Shown in pieces: positions 25,133 to 34,782 of a stretch of 64,000 nt of DNA. A program made the translations under genes and the position numbers. The notes beneath the pieces were generated by a model. That model saw nothing but the letters and a program-made list of their open reading frames with translations. It did no database searches and had not been told where the DNA came from. Source of the DNA: Pyxidicoccus sp. MSG2 (GTDB lineage Bacteria > Myxococcota > Myxococcia > Myxococcales > Myxococcaceae). The stretch's first letter is position 1. Every line of letters begins with the position of its first letter. The DNA lies in assembly GCF_026626705.1 (NCBI RefSeq), contig NZ_JAPNKC010000001.1:2418001-2482000 (forward strand). The letters are read 5' to 3'.

Positions 25133-26734
25133 CTATTCCTTTCCCGAGGGCGAGCTCTTCTTGGTTTCCTGCGACCGCGGCTTGGACAACATGTCGCCCC
25201 AGTCGGTCCGCTTCTCCATCTCGCCTTGCATGGACTCCGGCACGACGGGCTGGTCCTGACGCACCTCCCAGCCTCCGCCCAGCGCCTTGTACAGGGCGAC
25301 CAGACTCGTCGCGATGGACGAGCTCGTCCGGGCCAGGTTGTTCTGCTGCTCCAGGAGCGAGCGTTGCGCGTCCAGCACGCGTTGGTAATCCACGGCGCCT
25401 TCGCGGTACTGCACCACGGAGAGCTCCACCGAGCGCTGCGCGGACTTCACGGCGGCCTGCTCGAACGCCATGGCCTTCTGGGCATTGACGAAGCCCACCA
25501 CGGCGTCCGACACCTCCTGGGCGGCCTTGAGCACCGTGTTGCGGTAGTTGACGAGCAGTTGCTGGAACCGCGCGTCTTCGACACGCACCCCATTCTTCAG
25601 GCGGCCGTAGTTCAGGAAGGGCCAGACAATCCGAGGGCCGAAGGAATAGACCAGGCTGCCAATGGAGAAGAGATTGCCGGAGGCGCCGCCAGCGGTGCTC
25701 GCCTCGAGCCCGATGGTCCCGAAGAGGGAGAAGCTCGGGTAGAGCTCCGACTCGGCGATGCCGATGCGGGCACACTGCGCGGCGGCATACAGCTCGGCGC
25801 TGCGGACGTCCGGACGCCGCCGGAGTATCTCCGCCGGCATGCCGACGGCCACCGCCGCGGGCGCCAGCGGAATCTGCTTGGGGCCCGCCAGCAGGGCCTC
25901 CACGTCCCCCACGGGTTGGCCCAGGAGCGTGCTCAGGGCGTTGCGAGCCTGCTCCAGCCCGCTCTCCAGTTGGGGGATGGTGGCCCGGGTGCTCTCCAGC
26001 AGGGTCGACGCCTGCGCCACGTCGAGCTCCGAAGTGGCACCGTTCTGGAAGCGTGAGTCGGCGATCCGGTAGCCCTCCTCCTGAATCCTGACGTTCTCCC
26101 GGGCCTGCTCGATGAGCACCTCGAACGTCCGCACCACGACGTAGGTGCGCGCCACCTCCGCGGTGAGCGAGACGAGCGCGGACTGGTAGTCCGCCACGGT
26201 CGCGAGCAGGCCGGCGGTTCCCGCCTCCACTCCCCGCCGGTACTTGCCCCAGAAATCCAACTCCCAGACCGCGTCGAAGCCCAGCTGGTAATCCAGATAG
26301 TCGCGGTCCAGCACGCCGAGATTGGCCGTGTTGGCCGCGTTGTCACTGAGTCCCACCGCGGACGCGCTGCCGGTGGCCACCTGGACCTGCGGATACTGCT
26401 GGCCGGTGACGATGCCCAACTGGGCGCGCGCCTCCACGATTCTCAGACCTGCTATCTGCAGCGGCAGGTTCTGCCGGTAGGAGAGCTCGACGAGGCGGTC
26501 GAGCGTTGGATCGCCGAACGACTTCCACCATTGGGTGTCGACCTCGGCCTGCGTCGAGAGTCGCGGGTCGCCCTGGGTGCGCCACTCCTGGGGAACCGCG
26601 GCCTCGGGCTTCGTGAAGTTGGGACCGACCGTGCACCCGGAGAGCACCGAGAGCACGCCGAGCAGCGGCAATGCCCCGACGAAGGGTGCAAGCCCTGGAT
26701 GCATTCCCTGCCTGGTGCTGTCCATCCCCCGCAT
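25133..26734 (-). CDS. Outer-membrane efflux lipoprotein (NodT/OprM type)
   Basis: First gene of the efflux operon. The start at 26734 has CGAGGTG seven bases upstream; ATGs at 26725 and 26704 are alternatives. A lipoprotein signal ends in LSVLSGC, and the mature part begins TVGPNFTKPEAAVPQEW, the hallmark of RND/ABC outer-membrane factors of the NodT family. Two repeats of the TolC fold follow (WDFWGKYRRGVEAG-like and the paired NYGRLKNGVRVEDARF). About 533 residues from this start. It should provide the exit channel for the adaptor and pump encoded downstream. Confidence 0.92.
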   Translation of the reverse strand: MRGMDSTRQGMHPGLAPFVGALPLLGVLSVLSGCTVGPNFTKPEAAVPQEWRTQGDPRLSTQAEVDTQWWKSFGDPTLDRLVELSYRQNLPLQIAGLRIVEARAQLGIVTGQQYPQVQVATGSASAVGLSDNAANTANLGVLDRDYLDYQLGFDAVWELDFWGKYRRGVEAGTAGLLATVADYQSALVSLTAEVARTYVVVRTFEVLIEQARENVRIQEEGYRIADSRFQNGATSELDVAQASTLLESTRATIPQLESGLEQARNALSTLLGQPVGDVEALLAGPKQIPLAPAAVAVGMPAEILRRRPDVRSAELYAAAQCARIGIAESELYPSFSLFGTIGLEASTAGGASGNLFSIGSLVYSFGPRIVWPFLNYGRLKNGVRVEDARFQQLLVNYRNTVLKAAQEVSDAVVGFVNAQKAMAFEQAAVKSAQRSVELSVVQYREGAVDYQRVLDAQRSLLEQQNNLARTSSSIATSLVALYKALGGGWEVRQDQPVVPESMQGEMEKRTDWGDMLSKPRSQETKKSSPSGKE

Positions 26735-26802
26735 TCGAGACACCTCGGTAGGTGCGGATGATCTGCACTTCGCGGAGCACGCGGAAGTACGAGTTGCCCA
26801 AC

Positions 26803-26816
26803 TGCCCCGCGGGGCA
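26803..26816. promoter_or_regulatory. 14-base perfect palindrome in divergent promoter region
   Basis: TGCCCCGCGGGGCA lies between the efflux operon and the PPK2 gene and reads identically on both strands. A nearby TTGCCC at 26794 could be a partial second copy. It could be an operator for either gene, but high GC content makes chance palindromes common. Confidence 0.25.
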
Positions 26817-26976
26817 ATATTCGATGTCCGTTCCCCAGGACTGACACCGACCGGGGGGCGACGTGTCTGTCTCCGTTCGGACAGCGTTTGCGTGTCGCGT
26901 CCATATCTCCCGACTGTCTGTCGCGTCCTCGAAGGCACGGATTGCGCGCGTCGAGGGGCCGCATCACCATCAGGTC

Positions 26977-27777
26977 ATGGCACACGTCACTCCCGCGGAG
27001 CCCCTGAAGCGCAACGTCTATGAAAAGGAGCTTCGCAAGCTCCAGGCCCGGCTCTGCCTGCTCCAGGAATGGGTCAAGCAGGAGGGAATGCGCGTCGTCG
27101 TGGTCTTCGAAGGGCGGGATGCCGCGGGAAAGGGTGGCACGATTCGCGCCATCACCGAGCGGGTGAGTCCCCGGGTGTTTCGAGTGGTGGCCCTCCCGGC
27201 GCCTTCGAGCCGGGAGAAGTCCCAGATGTACCTGCAGCGGTATGTGCCGCATTTTCCCGCGGCGGGCGAAATCGTGATTTTCGACCGCAGTTGGTACAAC
27301 CGGGCCGGAGTCGAACCGGTGATGGGCTTCTGTACTCCCGAAGAGCACGACCGCTTCCTGATTGGCTGTCCCATCTTCGAGAAGTACATGGTCGATAGCG
27401 GAATCCTCCTGCTGAAGATCTGGCTCGAGGTCGGCAAGGAGGAGCAGCAGCGGAGGTTCGAAGCACGGATTGACGACCCCCTCCGGCAGTGGAAGCTGAG
27501 CCCGATGGACATCAAGTCCTGGACGCGCTGGTACGACTACTCCAAGGCGAGAGACCAGATGCTGGCCGCGACCGACACGCCGGATGCTCCCTGGTACATC
27601 CTGCGGTCCGACGACAAGAAGAAGGCGCGGCTCAACTGCATCCGCTTCCTGCTGGACCAGATTCCCCACAAGCGGGTGAAGCGCCCCAAGGTGAAGCTGC
27701 CCCGCCGCTCCACGCGTGGCGAGTACGACGACGCCGCCCCGCTCGAGGGGAAGAACTTCATCCCCGACAGGTACTGA
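26977..27777 (+). CDS. ppk2: Polyphosphate kinase 2
   Basis: 266 residues from the ATG at 26977. The P-loop kinase core shows Walker A FEGRDAAGKGGTI and the Walker B/lid motif FDRSWYNRAGVE, both diagnostic of PPK2, with RRFEARIDDPLRQWKLSPMD and WTRWYDYSKARD further on. These single-domain enzymes transfer phosphate from polyphosphate to nucleoside mono- or diphosphates. The frame continues upstream to 26863 but that part is unlike the family. It is divergent from the efflux operon and precedes a set of sugar-phosphate genes, which suggests a part in energy supply under stress. Confidence 0.93.
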   Translation: MAHVTPAEPLKRNVYEKELRKLQARLCLLQEWVKQEGMRVVVVFEGRDAAGKGGTIRAITERVSPRVFRVVALPAPSSREKSQMYLQRYVPHFPAAGEIVIFDRSWYNRAGVEPVMGFCTPEEHDRFLIGCPIFEKYMVDSGILLLKIWLEVGKEEQQRRFEARIDDPLRQWKLSPMDIKSWTRWYDYSKARDQMLAATDTPDAPWYILRSDDKKKARLNCIRFLLDQIPHKRVKRPKVKLPRRSTRGEYDDAAPLEGKNFIPDRY

Positions 27778-27808
27778 GCGCCCGTCCGCGCCGGGACGCG
27801 GTGCGTCC

Positions 27809-29347
27809 TCAGTGCGCTTCCTCCAGCGCGAGGTGCGGGGTGGCTTCCTGCTCGAGGAGGGCGGCGGGGTCGGTCACCACGATGTCCGCGCCGTGGCGGC
27901 GCAGCTCGGCGGGCTGGCCCAGCCGGTCGACACCGATGACGTAGGCGAAGTGGGCCGCCCGTGCGGCCGCGATGCCGGCAGGCGTGTCCTCGAAGACGAC
28001 TGCTTCCTCGGAGCCGACGTCGAGGGCCCGGGCGGCCGCGCGGTAGAGCTCGGGGGGCGCCGTGGCGTCGAGCCGCGCGTCGAAGAGGTCCGCGATGCCG
28101 GCCGACCGGAGCATCTCATCGCAGTGCCTGCTCGGGGAGACGACCGCGGTCCGAAGGCCGGCCGCGCGCGCCGCCTGGGCGTAGCGAACCGCTCCCTCAT
28201 ACGTCTCCGCCTGCTCCTGCCGGAGCAGCTCCACCAGGACCGCGGCCTTGCGGTCGTTCAGCGCGCGAACCGTGCTCTCCGGCAGCACGATGTCGCGGGA
28301 GTCGAGGAACGCGCGGAGGTCCTCCAGGGGCGGCTTGCCGTCGAAGTAGCGGCTGTAGTCGCGCACCAGGTCGAAGGGGATGAAGGGCTGCCCCGAGGCT
28401 CGCGCACGCTGCCGCAGGTAGTAGTCGCACAGCTGCTTCCAGGCCCGGGCGTGGAGGCTGGAGGTCTGGGTGAGGACGCCATCGAGACCGAAGAGGCAGG
28501 CGCGCGTACGGGGCGGAAGCCCCAGCCGCGTCCGTGCGCGAGGCGGCTGGCCCAGGATGAAGGAGTCGACCGCGTAGGCGAACCCGTCCTCTTCGTTGGA
28601 GCGCGTGACGTGGCGCGCGAACCGCTGGACCTCGGGACTGGCGTTGCCCATGGCGATGCCCAGGCCGGCGGTGGTCAGCATGGGCAGGTCGTTGGACATG
28701 TCCCCGATGGCGGCAATCTGCTCGAGCGGAAGCTGGAGCAGGCGTGAGGCCTCACGCACGACCATTCCCTTGTTCGCTTCGGGGTGCGTGACGTCGAGAT
28801 AGTAGGGCGTCGAACGTGCCGCCGACGCTTCGGTGCCCAGTCGCATGGAGAGCTCGGCCTCGCAACGCGCGACCAGCGCCGTGTCCTCGCTCACACCGAC
28901 GAGCTTGATGGGGGCGTCCAGCACTCGGCGCAGGTCCGCGATGACGACCGGGTCGAACCCGACGTTGTTCCGCTCGCGCGGCGCGCGGAACGCCTCGGGG
29001 TCGCGGAGGAACCAATCGGTCCCCTGGTATACCCAGACATCCAGGCCCGCCTGGAGCATGTAGTCGACAGCCTGCCTGGCAATGTCGGGAGGAATCGTCC
29101 GCTGCTCCAGCACCGTCGTGAGGTCGGGCTTGACGTACATGCCACCGTTGAAGGCGGCCACGGGGGCGGTGAGCTTCAGTGCCGCCACCAGCCCCGCCAT
29201 CCCGCGCGGTGGCCGCCCGCTCGTGACGGTGAACATGACGCCGCTGGCACGCAGCCGGTCGACTGCCTCACAGGTCCGCGCGGTGAGGACCTTGTCCTGC
29301 GTCACCATGGTCCCGTCGATGTCCGCGATGAGCAACTTGATGGTCAT
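27809..29347 (-). CDS. Two-domain HAD protein: Cof-type plus PGM-like domain
   Basis: 512 residues from the ATG at 29347, six bases after TGGAGA. Residues 1-265 form a Cof/IIB HAD phosphatase with nucleophile motif IADIDGT (D9) and the late GDMSNDLPML. Residues about 275-512 resemble beta-phosphoglucomutase-like HAD proteins found beside GH65 phosphorylases (DLVRDYSRYFDGKPP, VVFEDTPAGIAAARAA). In that second domain the motif-1 Asp is Gly: LFGLDGVL, with G287 where Asp is expected. The Lys region (ATAPPELY in place of a KPAPD-like motif) is also altered, so this half may be catalytically dead or regulatory. Cytoplasmic; the substrate is probably a sugar phosphate. Confidence 0.85.
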   Translation of the reverse strand: MTIKLLIADIDGTMVTQDKVLTARTCEAVDRLRASGVMFTVTSGRPPRGMAGLVAALKLTAPVAAFNGGMYVKPDLTTVLEQRTIPPDIARQAVDYMLQAGLDVWVYQGTDWFLRDPEAFRAPRERNNVGFDPVVIADLRRVLDAPIKLVGVSEDTALVARCEAELSMRLGTEASAARSTPYYLDVTHPEANKGMVVREASRLLQLPLEQIAAIGDMSNDLPMLTTAGLGIAMGNASPEVQRFARHVTRSNEEDGFAYAVDSFILGQPPRARTRLGLPPRTRACLFGLDGVLTQTSSLHARAWKQLCDYYLRQRARASGQPFIPFDLVRDYSRYFDGKPPLEDLRAFLDSRDIVLPESTVRALNDRKAAVLVELLRQEQAETYEGAVRYAQAARAAGLRTAVVSPSRHCDEMLRSAGIADLFDARLDATAPPELYRAAARALDVGSEEAVVFEDTPAGIAAARAAHFAYVIGVDRLGQPAELRRHGADIVVTDPAALLEQEATPHLALEEAH

Positions 29348-29552
29348 GGCTGTCTCCAGCGCCCACCCGCTGCTGCCACCGCGAGCCGGGCGTTGCCAGT
29401 TACGACTGAGTCCTGAATCAAGGTGGCATCGCAACCTGGGCAACACCATCCTGCCCATTCCTCCGGGGCAGGCTCGTTGCCAACCGCCCCCCCGCTGGTT
29501 GCCGGCGTTCCAGCAGGCGCCCAGGTTCTCTTCCGGTGAATGGGAGGAACAC

Positions 29553-30608
29553 ATGCCGACGATGCCAGGGCTTGGTGAAACCGCGCGAGCAATCGTTGCT
29601 GACGGAAAGGGCATCCTGGCGGCGGACGAGACAGTCTCCACCATCACGAAGCGCCTGACCGCGCGCGAAATCGAGTCGACCGCGGACAGCCGCCGCGCGT
29701 ACCGCGAGATGCTCTTCAGTACGCCCGACATCGCCCCATTCATCGGCGGTGTCATCCTGCAGGATGAGACCATCCGGCAGGACAGCTCGACGGGCATCCC
29801 GCTGGTGGACCTGCTGGCCGGCCGCGGCATCATCCCCGGCATCAAGGTGGACGCCGGCGTCCACCCCCTGGCTGGCGCGCCGGGAGAGTTCGTCACGGAA
29901 GGACTCGACGGGCTCCGCGCGCGGTTCGAGGAGTACCGCGAATTGGGTGCGCGCTTCGCCAAGTGGCGCGCGGTCTTCGTCATCCGCGACGGGATGCCGA
30001 CCGGGAGGTGCATCTACGCGAATGCACACGCGCTCGCACGTTACGCCGCCCTCTGCCAGGAGCAGGGCCTGGTGCCCATCGTGGAGCCGGAAGTCCTGAT
30101 GGAGGGAGCGCACGGGCTCGAGCGGTGTGAGGACGTGACGGGGCGCGTGCTGCAAGCGGTCTTCGACGAGCTCTTCGACGCGCAGGTGTCCCTGGAAGGG
30201 ATGTTGCTCAAGCCGAACATGATCACCGCGGGCCAGGGGTTCTCCCGGCAGGCCACGGTGAAGCAGGTGGCGGAGGCGACGTTGCGCACCCTGACGCGCC
30301 ATGTGCCGCCCGCGGTCCCCGGCATCGTCTTCCTGTCCGGCGGACAGGACCATGTCCTGGCCACCGAGCACCTCAACGCCATCAATGAACTGGACCGTCC
30401 GAAGCCCTGGAAGCTGACCTTCTCCTACGGACGCGCGCTGCAGGACGAGGCGCTCGCGGCCTGGCAGGGCCGGCGGGAGAACGTGCCTGCCGGCCAGCAG
30501 GCATTCCAGCACCGCGCCTGGTGCGACAGCGCGGCGGCCCAGGGCAGGTACAGCAGCGACATGGAGGGCGCGGCGTTCGCCCGGGCAGAGGCGCCCCCCT
30601 CCATCTAG
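29553..30608 (+). CDS. Class I fructose-bisphosphate aldolase
   Basis: 351 residues starting at 29553 after GGGAGGA; the frame upstream overlaps the HAD gene on the other strand and is rejected. Eukaryotic-type class I aldolase motifs are complete: [10 protein letters not shown] at the N-terminus and [15 protein letters not shown] with the Schiff-base lysine (K220), then [11 protein letters not shown]. It cleaves fructose 1,6-bisphosphate to dihydroxyacetone phosphate and glyceraldehyde 3-phosphate. It is 49 bases upstream of the phosphoketolase gene and probably co-transcribed, linking glycolysis to the phosphoketolase route. Confidence 0.95.
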   Translation: MPTMPGLGETARAIVADGKGILAADETVSTITKRLTAREIESTADSRRAYREMLFSTPDIAPFIGGVILQDETIRQDSSTGIPLVDLLAGRGIIPGIKVDAGVHPLAGAPGEFVTEGLDGLRARFEEYRELGARFAKWRAVFVIRDGMPTGRCIYANAHALARYAALCQEQGLVPIVEPEVLMEGAHGLERCEDVTGRVLQAVFDELFDAQVSLEGMLLKPNMITAGQGFSRQATVKQVAEATLRTLTRHVPPAVPGIVFLSGGQDHVLATEHLNAINELDRPKPWKLTFSYGRALQDEALAAWQGRRENVPAGQQAFQHRAWCDSAAAQGRYSSDMEGAAFARAEAPPSI

Positions 30609-30657
30609 CGCCAACCCGACTCAACGCTCCAAACGCAACACGGATGGGAGGCATGTC

Positions 30658-33126
30658 ATGGCACACCCGGTAGGGACGGGAGAATCGGAGTACGCGCCGC
30701 CGCGGACGGCGAGAGAGCAGGGCCAGGGGCCCTCCGCACCCGGCAGGGAACGGACCCGGGGCGGTGGACCGCTGACCGCCCGGGAAGTGGAGTTGATGAA
30801 CGCGTACTGGCGGGCGTGCAACTACCTCTCGGTGGGGATGATCTACCTCCAGGACAACCCGCTGCTGCAGCGGCCCCTGGTGCCGGAGGACGTGAAGCAC
30901 CGGCTGCTCGGCCACTGGGGCGCGAGCCCGGCGCTCTCGTTCACCTGGATTCATCTGAACCGGCTCATCGTCGAGCAGGACCTCGACGTCATCTTCGTGG
31001 CCGGGCCGGGCCACGGCGCCCCGGGCGTGCTCGGGCCGGCGTACCTCGAGGGCACCTACTCGGAGGTCTATCCGGACAAGAGCCTGGACGCGGAGGGGAT
31101 GCGGAAGTTCTTCAAGCAGTTCTCCTTCCCCGGTCACATCGGCAGCCACGTCACGCCGGAGACGCCGGGCTCCATCCATGAAGGTGGCGAGCTCGGTTAC
31201 AGCCTCTCCCACGCGTACGGCATGGCCTACGACAATCCCGACGTCATCGTCGCCTGCGTCGTGGGTGACGGCGAAGCGGAGACCGGGCCGCTCGCGACGG
31301 CCTGGCACTCGAACAAGTTCATCAACCCCGTGCGGGACGGCGCCGTGCTGCCCATCCTGAACCTCAACGGGTACAAGATCGCCAACCCGACCATCCTCTC
31401 CCGCATCAGCCAGGAAGAGCTGGAGGCCCTGTTCGTCGGCTACGGCTACAAGCCCTACTTCGTCGAGGGCAGCGACCCGGCCGAGATGCACCAGAAGATG
31501 GCGGAGACCCTGGAGCGCGCCGTCGAGGAGATTCGCGCCCTGCAGAAGAAGGCACGGCAGACGGACACCCCGACCCGGCCGCGCTGGCCGATGATCGTCC
31601 TGCGCTCGCCCAAGGGGTGGACCGGACCGAAGGAGCTGGAGGGGCACAAGCTGGAGGGCTACTGGCGCTCACACCAGGTCCCCTTCGGCGACGTGCGGGC
31701 CAACCCGGCGCATCTGAAGGCGCTCGAGGACTGGATGCGCAGCTACCGGCCCGAAGAGCTGTTCGACGAGCAGGGACGGCTGATGCCGGAGCTCCGGTCG
31801 CTTGCGCCCAAGGGCATCCGGCGGATGAGCGCGAACCCGCACGCCAACGGCGGCCTGCTTCGCAAGGCGCTCAATCTGCCCGACTTCCGCGACTATGCGG
31901 TCAAGGTCGGCACGCGCGGCACCCAGCTGCATGAGAACACGAAGCCGCTCGGCGAGTTCCTGCGTGACGTCATGCGCAACAACATGACGAGCTTCCGCGT
32001 CTTCGGCCCGGATGAGACCGCCTCGAACCGGCTCCAGGCCATCTACGAGGTGAGCAAGAAGACCTGGATGGCCGACCTGCTGCCGGAGGACTCCGACGGG
32101 GGCGAGCTCGCGCGCGACGGCCGCGTCATGGAGATGCTGTCGGAGCACACGCTGCTCGGCTGGCTCGAGGGGTATCTGCTCACGGGGCGCCACGGCTTCT
32201 TCCACACGTATGAGGCGTTCGCCCACGTCATCGACTCCATGTTCAACCAGCACGCCAAGTGGTTGGACATCAGCAAGAACCACGTGAAATGGCGGGCGCC
32301 CGTCGCCTCGGAGAACATCCTCCTGTCCTCGACGGTGTGGCGACAGGACCACAACGGGTTCTCCCATCAGGACCCGGGGTTCATCGACCTGGTGACCAAC
32401 AAGTCCGGCTCCGTCACGCGCATCTACCTGCCTCCGGACGCCAACACGCTGCTGGTGGTGGCGGACCAGTGCCTGCGCAGCACCGACTGCGTCAATGTCA
32501 TCGTCGCGGACAAGCAGAAGCACCTGCAGTTCACCAGCATCGACGAGGCCATTGCCCACTGCGCCAAGGGGATGGGCATCTGGGCGAGGGCCAGCACGGA
32601 CGCGGACGCGGAGCCGGATGTCATCATGGCCAGCTGCGGCGACGTCGCGACGCAGGAGGCCCTGGCCGCCGCCTCCATCCTGCGCGCACGCGCACCGGGC
32701 CTGAAGCTGCGCTTCGTCAACATCGTCGACCTGTTCAAGCTGCAGTCGGAGGCGGACCATCCGCACGGGTCCAGCCGACGCGAGATAGAGAGCCTGTTCC
32801 CGCCGGGCAAGCCGATCATCTTCAGCTTCCACGGCTATCCCTCGCTCATCCACAAGCTGGCCTATCGCTACATCGACCACGAAGACCTGCACGTGCATGG
32901 CTACAAGGAGAAAGGCAACATCAACACGCCTTTCGAGCTGGCCATCCTGAACGAGACGTCCCGCTTCCACCTGGTCATCGACGTCATCGACCGGGTGCCG
33001 GGGATGCATGCGAAGGCAGGACACCTCAAGGAAGAGATGAAGAACGCCATCATCTCCAACCTGGCCTACGCGCACGAGCACGGCAGGGACCGGCCTGAAA
33101 TCGCGGACTGGACCTGGCCGGACTGA
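30658..33126 (+). CDS. xfp: Phosphoketolase
   Basis: 822 residues, the normal size for xylulose 5-phosphate/fructose 6-phosphate phosphoketolase. The ATG has GGGAGG seven bases upstream. Recognisable parts are [31 protein letters not shown], the thiamine-diphosphate loop [12 protein letters not shown] with [13 protein letters not shown], and [14 protein letters not shown]. The enzyme splits a sugar phosphate with inorganic phosphate into acetyl phosphate and a shorter sugar phosphate. The acetate kinase gene follows after 15 bases, so the acetyl phosphate is probably turned into ATP and acetate directly. Confidence 0.96.
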   Translation: MAHPVGTGESEYAPPRTAREQGQGPSAPGRERTRGGGPLTAREVELMNAYWRACNYLSVGMIYLQDNPLLQRPLVPEDVKHRLLGHWGASPALSFTWIHLNRLIVEQDLDVIFVAGPGHGAPGVLGPAYLEGTYSEVYPDKSLDAEGMRKFFKQFSFPGHIGSHVTPETPGSIHEGGELGYSLSHAYGMAYDNPDVIVACVVGDGEAETGPLATAWHSNKFINPVRDGAVLPILNLNGYKIANPTILSRISQEELEALFVGYGYKPYFVEGSDPAEMHQKMAETLERAVEEIRALQKKARQTDTPTRPRWPMIVLRSPKGWTGPKELEGHKLEGYWRSHQVPFGDVRANPAHLKALEDWMRSYRPEELFDEQGRLMPELRSLAPKGIRRMSANPHANGGLLRKALNLPDFRDYAVKVGTRGTQLHENTKPLGEFLRDVMRNNMTSFRVFGPDETASNRLQAIYEVSKKTWMADLLPEDSDGGELARDGRVMEMLSEHTLLGWLEGYLLTGRHGFFHTYEAFAHVIDSMFNQHAKWLDISKNHVKWRAPVASENILLSSTVWRQDHNGFSHQDPGFIDLVTNKSGSVTRIYLPPDANTLLVVADQCLRSTDCVNVIVADKQKHLQFTSIDEAIAHCAKGMGIWARASTDADAEPDVIMASCGDVATQEALAAASILRARAPGLKLRFVNIVDLFKLQSEADHPHGSSRREIESLFPPGKPIIFSFHGYPSLIHKLAYRYIDHEDLHVHGYKEKGNINTPFELAILNETSRFHLVIDVIDRVPGMHAKAGHLKEEMKNAIISNLAYAHEHGRDRPEIADWTWPD

Positions 33127-33141
33127 GAGAGAGGCTCACAC

Positions 33142-34389
33142 ATGGAGCAGCGACCGTTCGAAACGGGGGACGTGCCGGACGCGCTGCTCGTGCTCAACGC
33201 CGGTTCCTCGAGCCTGAAGTTCTCCGTCTTCCTCGAGGAGGAGCCCCTGCGGCTCCTCCTCCGAGGGGAGTTCGAGGAGCTGTCGACCCATCCGCGGTTC
33301 GTCGCGCACGCGGAGGGTGCCGTCATCGGTGAGAAGGACTGGGCCGCCGGAACGCGGCTCGGGTACGAGGGCGCCACCGACTTCCTGTTCACCTGGGGTC
33401 GAGGGGGCGTCCTCGGCGGGCACCGGATCGCCGCCGTCGGACATCGCGTGGTCCATGGCGGCATGCGGTTCTCCGGGCCCGCCCTCATCGACGCGGCGAC
33501 CCTGGAGGAGTTGGAAGCGCTCATCCCGCTGGCGCCGTTGCACCAGCCCCACTGCGTGGAAGCGATTCGCGCCGTCATGCGGACGGCACCATGGGTGCCG
33601 CAGGTCGCCTGCTTCGATACCGCATTCCACCGCACCCAGCCGCCCGTGGCCCAGGCCTTCGCCCTGCCCCGGCGTTATGCCGAGGAGGGCATCCGCCGCT
33701 ACGGGTTCCATGGGCTTTCCTACGAGTACATCGCCTCCACGCTGCCGCGCACGGCGCCCGCGGCCGCCGAGGGACGCACGGTGGTCGCGCACCTCGGGAA
33801 CGGCGCGAGCCTGTGCGCCCTGCTCCGGGGACGCAGCGTGGCGACCACCATGGGCCTCACCGCCCTGGACGGGCTCATGATGGGCACCCGCTGCGGTGCC
33901 ATCGACCCCGGGGTCCTGCTGTACCTGATGGACCGGCACGGCATGGACGCGCGCGCGCTGGAGCGACTCCTCTACCAACAATCCGGCCTGCTGGGCGTCT
34001 CCGGCGAGTCCAGCGACATGCGGGAGCTGCTCGACAGCACCAGTGCCGCCGCCGCCGAGGCACTGGAGTTGTTCGTCTACCGCATCCATCGCGAGCTCGC
34101 CTCGCTCGCGGCGGCGCTGCACGGACTGGACGCCGTCGTCTTCACGGGCGGCATTGGCGAGCACGCCGCGCCGATTCGCGAGCGCGTCTGTCGCGCCGCG
34201 GGCTGGCTCGGGCTGGAGCTGGATGAAGAGGCCAATGCTCGTGGCGGCCCCTGCATCACCCGGCCTGGCAGCCGCGTCTCCGCCTGGGTGATTCCCACGG
34301 ATGAAGAGACGATGATTGCCCACCACACCCGGCGCGTGCTGAGCGCAACGAGCCTGGAGCCCGGTCCGCGGGCTCCAGGCAGCAGGTGA
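33142..34389 (+). CDS. ackA: Acetate kinase
   Basis: 415 residues of the ASKHA fold. The N-terminus has the acetokinase signature LLVLNAGSSSLKFSVF; then GHRVVHGG, FDTAFH, YGFHGLSYEYI and VVAHLGNGASLCAL, all expected in AckA. It converts acetyl phosphate and ADP to acetate and ATP. The gene lies 15 bases after the phosphoketolase gene with its own ribosome site and forms an operon with it. A GC-rich inverted repeat follows the stop codon. Confidence 0.95.
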   Translation: MEQRPFETGDVPDALLVLNAGSSSLKFSVFLEEEPLRLLLRGEFEELSTHPRFVAHAEGAVIGEKDWAAGTRLGYEGATDFLFTWGRGGVLGGHRIAAVGHRVVHGGMRFSGPALIDAATLEELEALIPLAPLHQPHCVEAIRAVMRTAPWVPQVACFDTAFHRTQPPVAQAFALPRRYAEEGIRRYGFHGLSYEYIASTLPRTAPAAAEGRTVVAHLGNGASLCALLRGRSVATTMGLTALDGLMMGTRCGAIDPGVLLYLMDRHGMDARALERLLYQQSGLLGVSGESSDMRELLDSTSAAAAEALELFVYRIHRELASLAAALHGLDAVVFTGGIGEHAAPIRERVCRAAGWLGLELDEEANARGGPCITRPGSRVSAWVIPTDEETMIAHHTRRVLSATSLEPGPRAPGSR

Positions 34390-34403
34390 GCGGGGCGTAA
34401 CCA

Positions 34404-34439
34404 GGGGCCCGGGCGCCTCGCGCCGCGGGCCCGGGCCTC
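34404..34439. terminator. GC-rich hairpin between convergent genes
   Basis: GGCCCGGGC at 34406-34414 pairs with GCCCGGGCC at 34429-34437, extended by two further pairs. It lies between the stops of the acetate kinase gene and the opposite small-protein gene and could end transcription from both sides. No T-run follows. Confidence 0.4.
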
Positions 34440-34782
34440 ACAGGGTCGTCGGGACGTACACGAGGTTGGTGCCCTGGTAGGAAGGCCTGTAATACGTGCC
34501 GCCGCACTGGTGGTAGGTGACGCCGGCATTGACGACGTTGACGCAGCCGGTGGGCAGCGTGGACAGCACCGCGGCGGTTCCCACCGCGGCGGTTCCCACC
34601 ACGGCGGCGGTCCCCACGGCCGCCGCGCCGACGACGGCCGTCCCATAGACGGCCCGACGCGTGGTGCGACGGGCCACACCCGCGACGCTCACGGGCGTCA
34701 GCGGCCTGCCAACCACGGCCAGGACCTCGCCCGAGACGAGCACGAGTGTCAGCGTGAGAGCGGAGAAATGGGCGCGTTTCAT
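34438..34782 (-). CDS. Small secreted protein with Gly/Ala/Val repeats
   Basis: 114 residues from the ATG at 34782, five to six bases after AAGGAG. The start codon overlaps the stop of the upstream gene as ATGA, so translation is coupled. A signal peptide (MKRAHFSALTLTLVLVSGEVLA) is followed by a hydrophobic stretch of GTAAV-like repeats and a C-terminal YHQCGGTYYRPSYQG region, a pattern seen in small envelope proteins of proteobacteria. The Gly/Ala/Val region might insert in or associate with a membrane. Function unknown. Confidence 0.75.
   Translation of the reverse strand: MKRAHFSALTLTLVLVSGEVLAVVGRPLTPVSVAGVARRTTRRAVYGTAVVGAAAVGTAAVVGTAAVGTAAVLSTLPTGCVNVVNAGVTYHQCGGTYYRPSYQGTNLVYVPTTL

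Noticed and set aside
29082..29552. Extended N-terminus of the aldolase frame
   Set aside because: It runs antisense through the start of the HAD gene; the ATG at 29553 has a good ribosome site and matches the family start.
34540..34620. Minisatellite within the small secreted protein gene
   Set aside because: The repetition is explained by the coded GTAAV repeats and stays in frame; it is reported as part of the gene.
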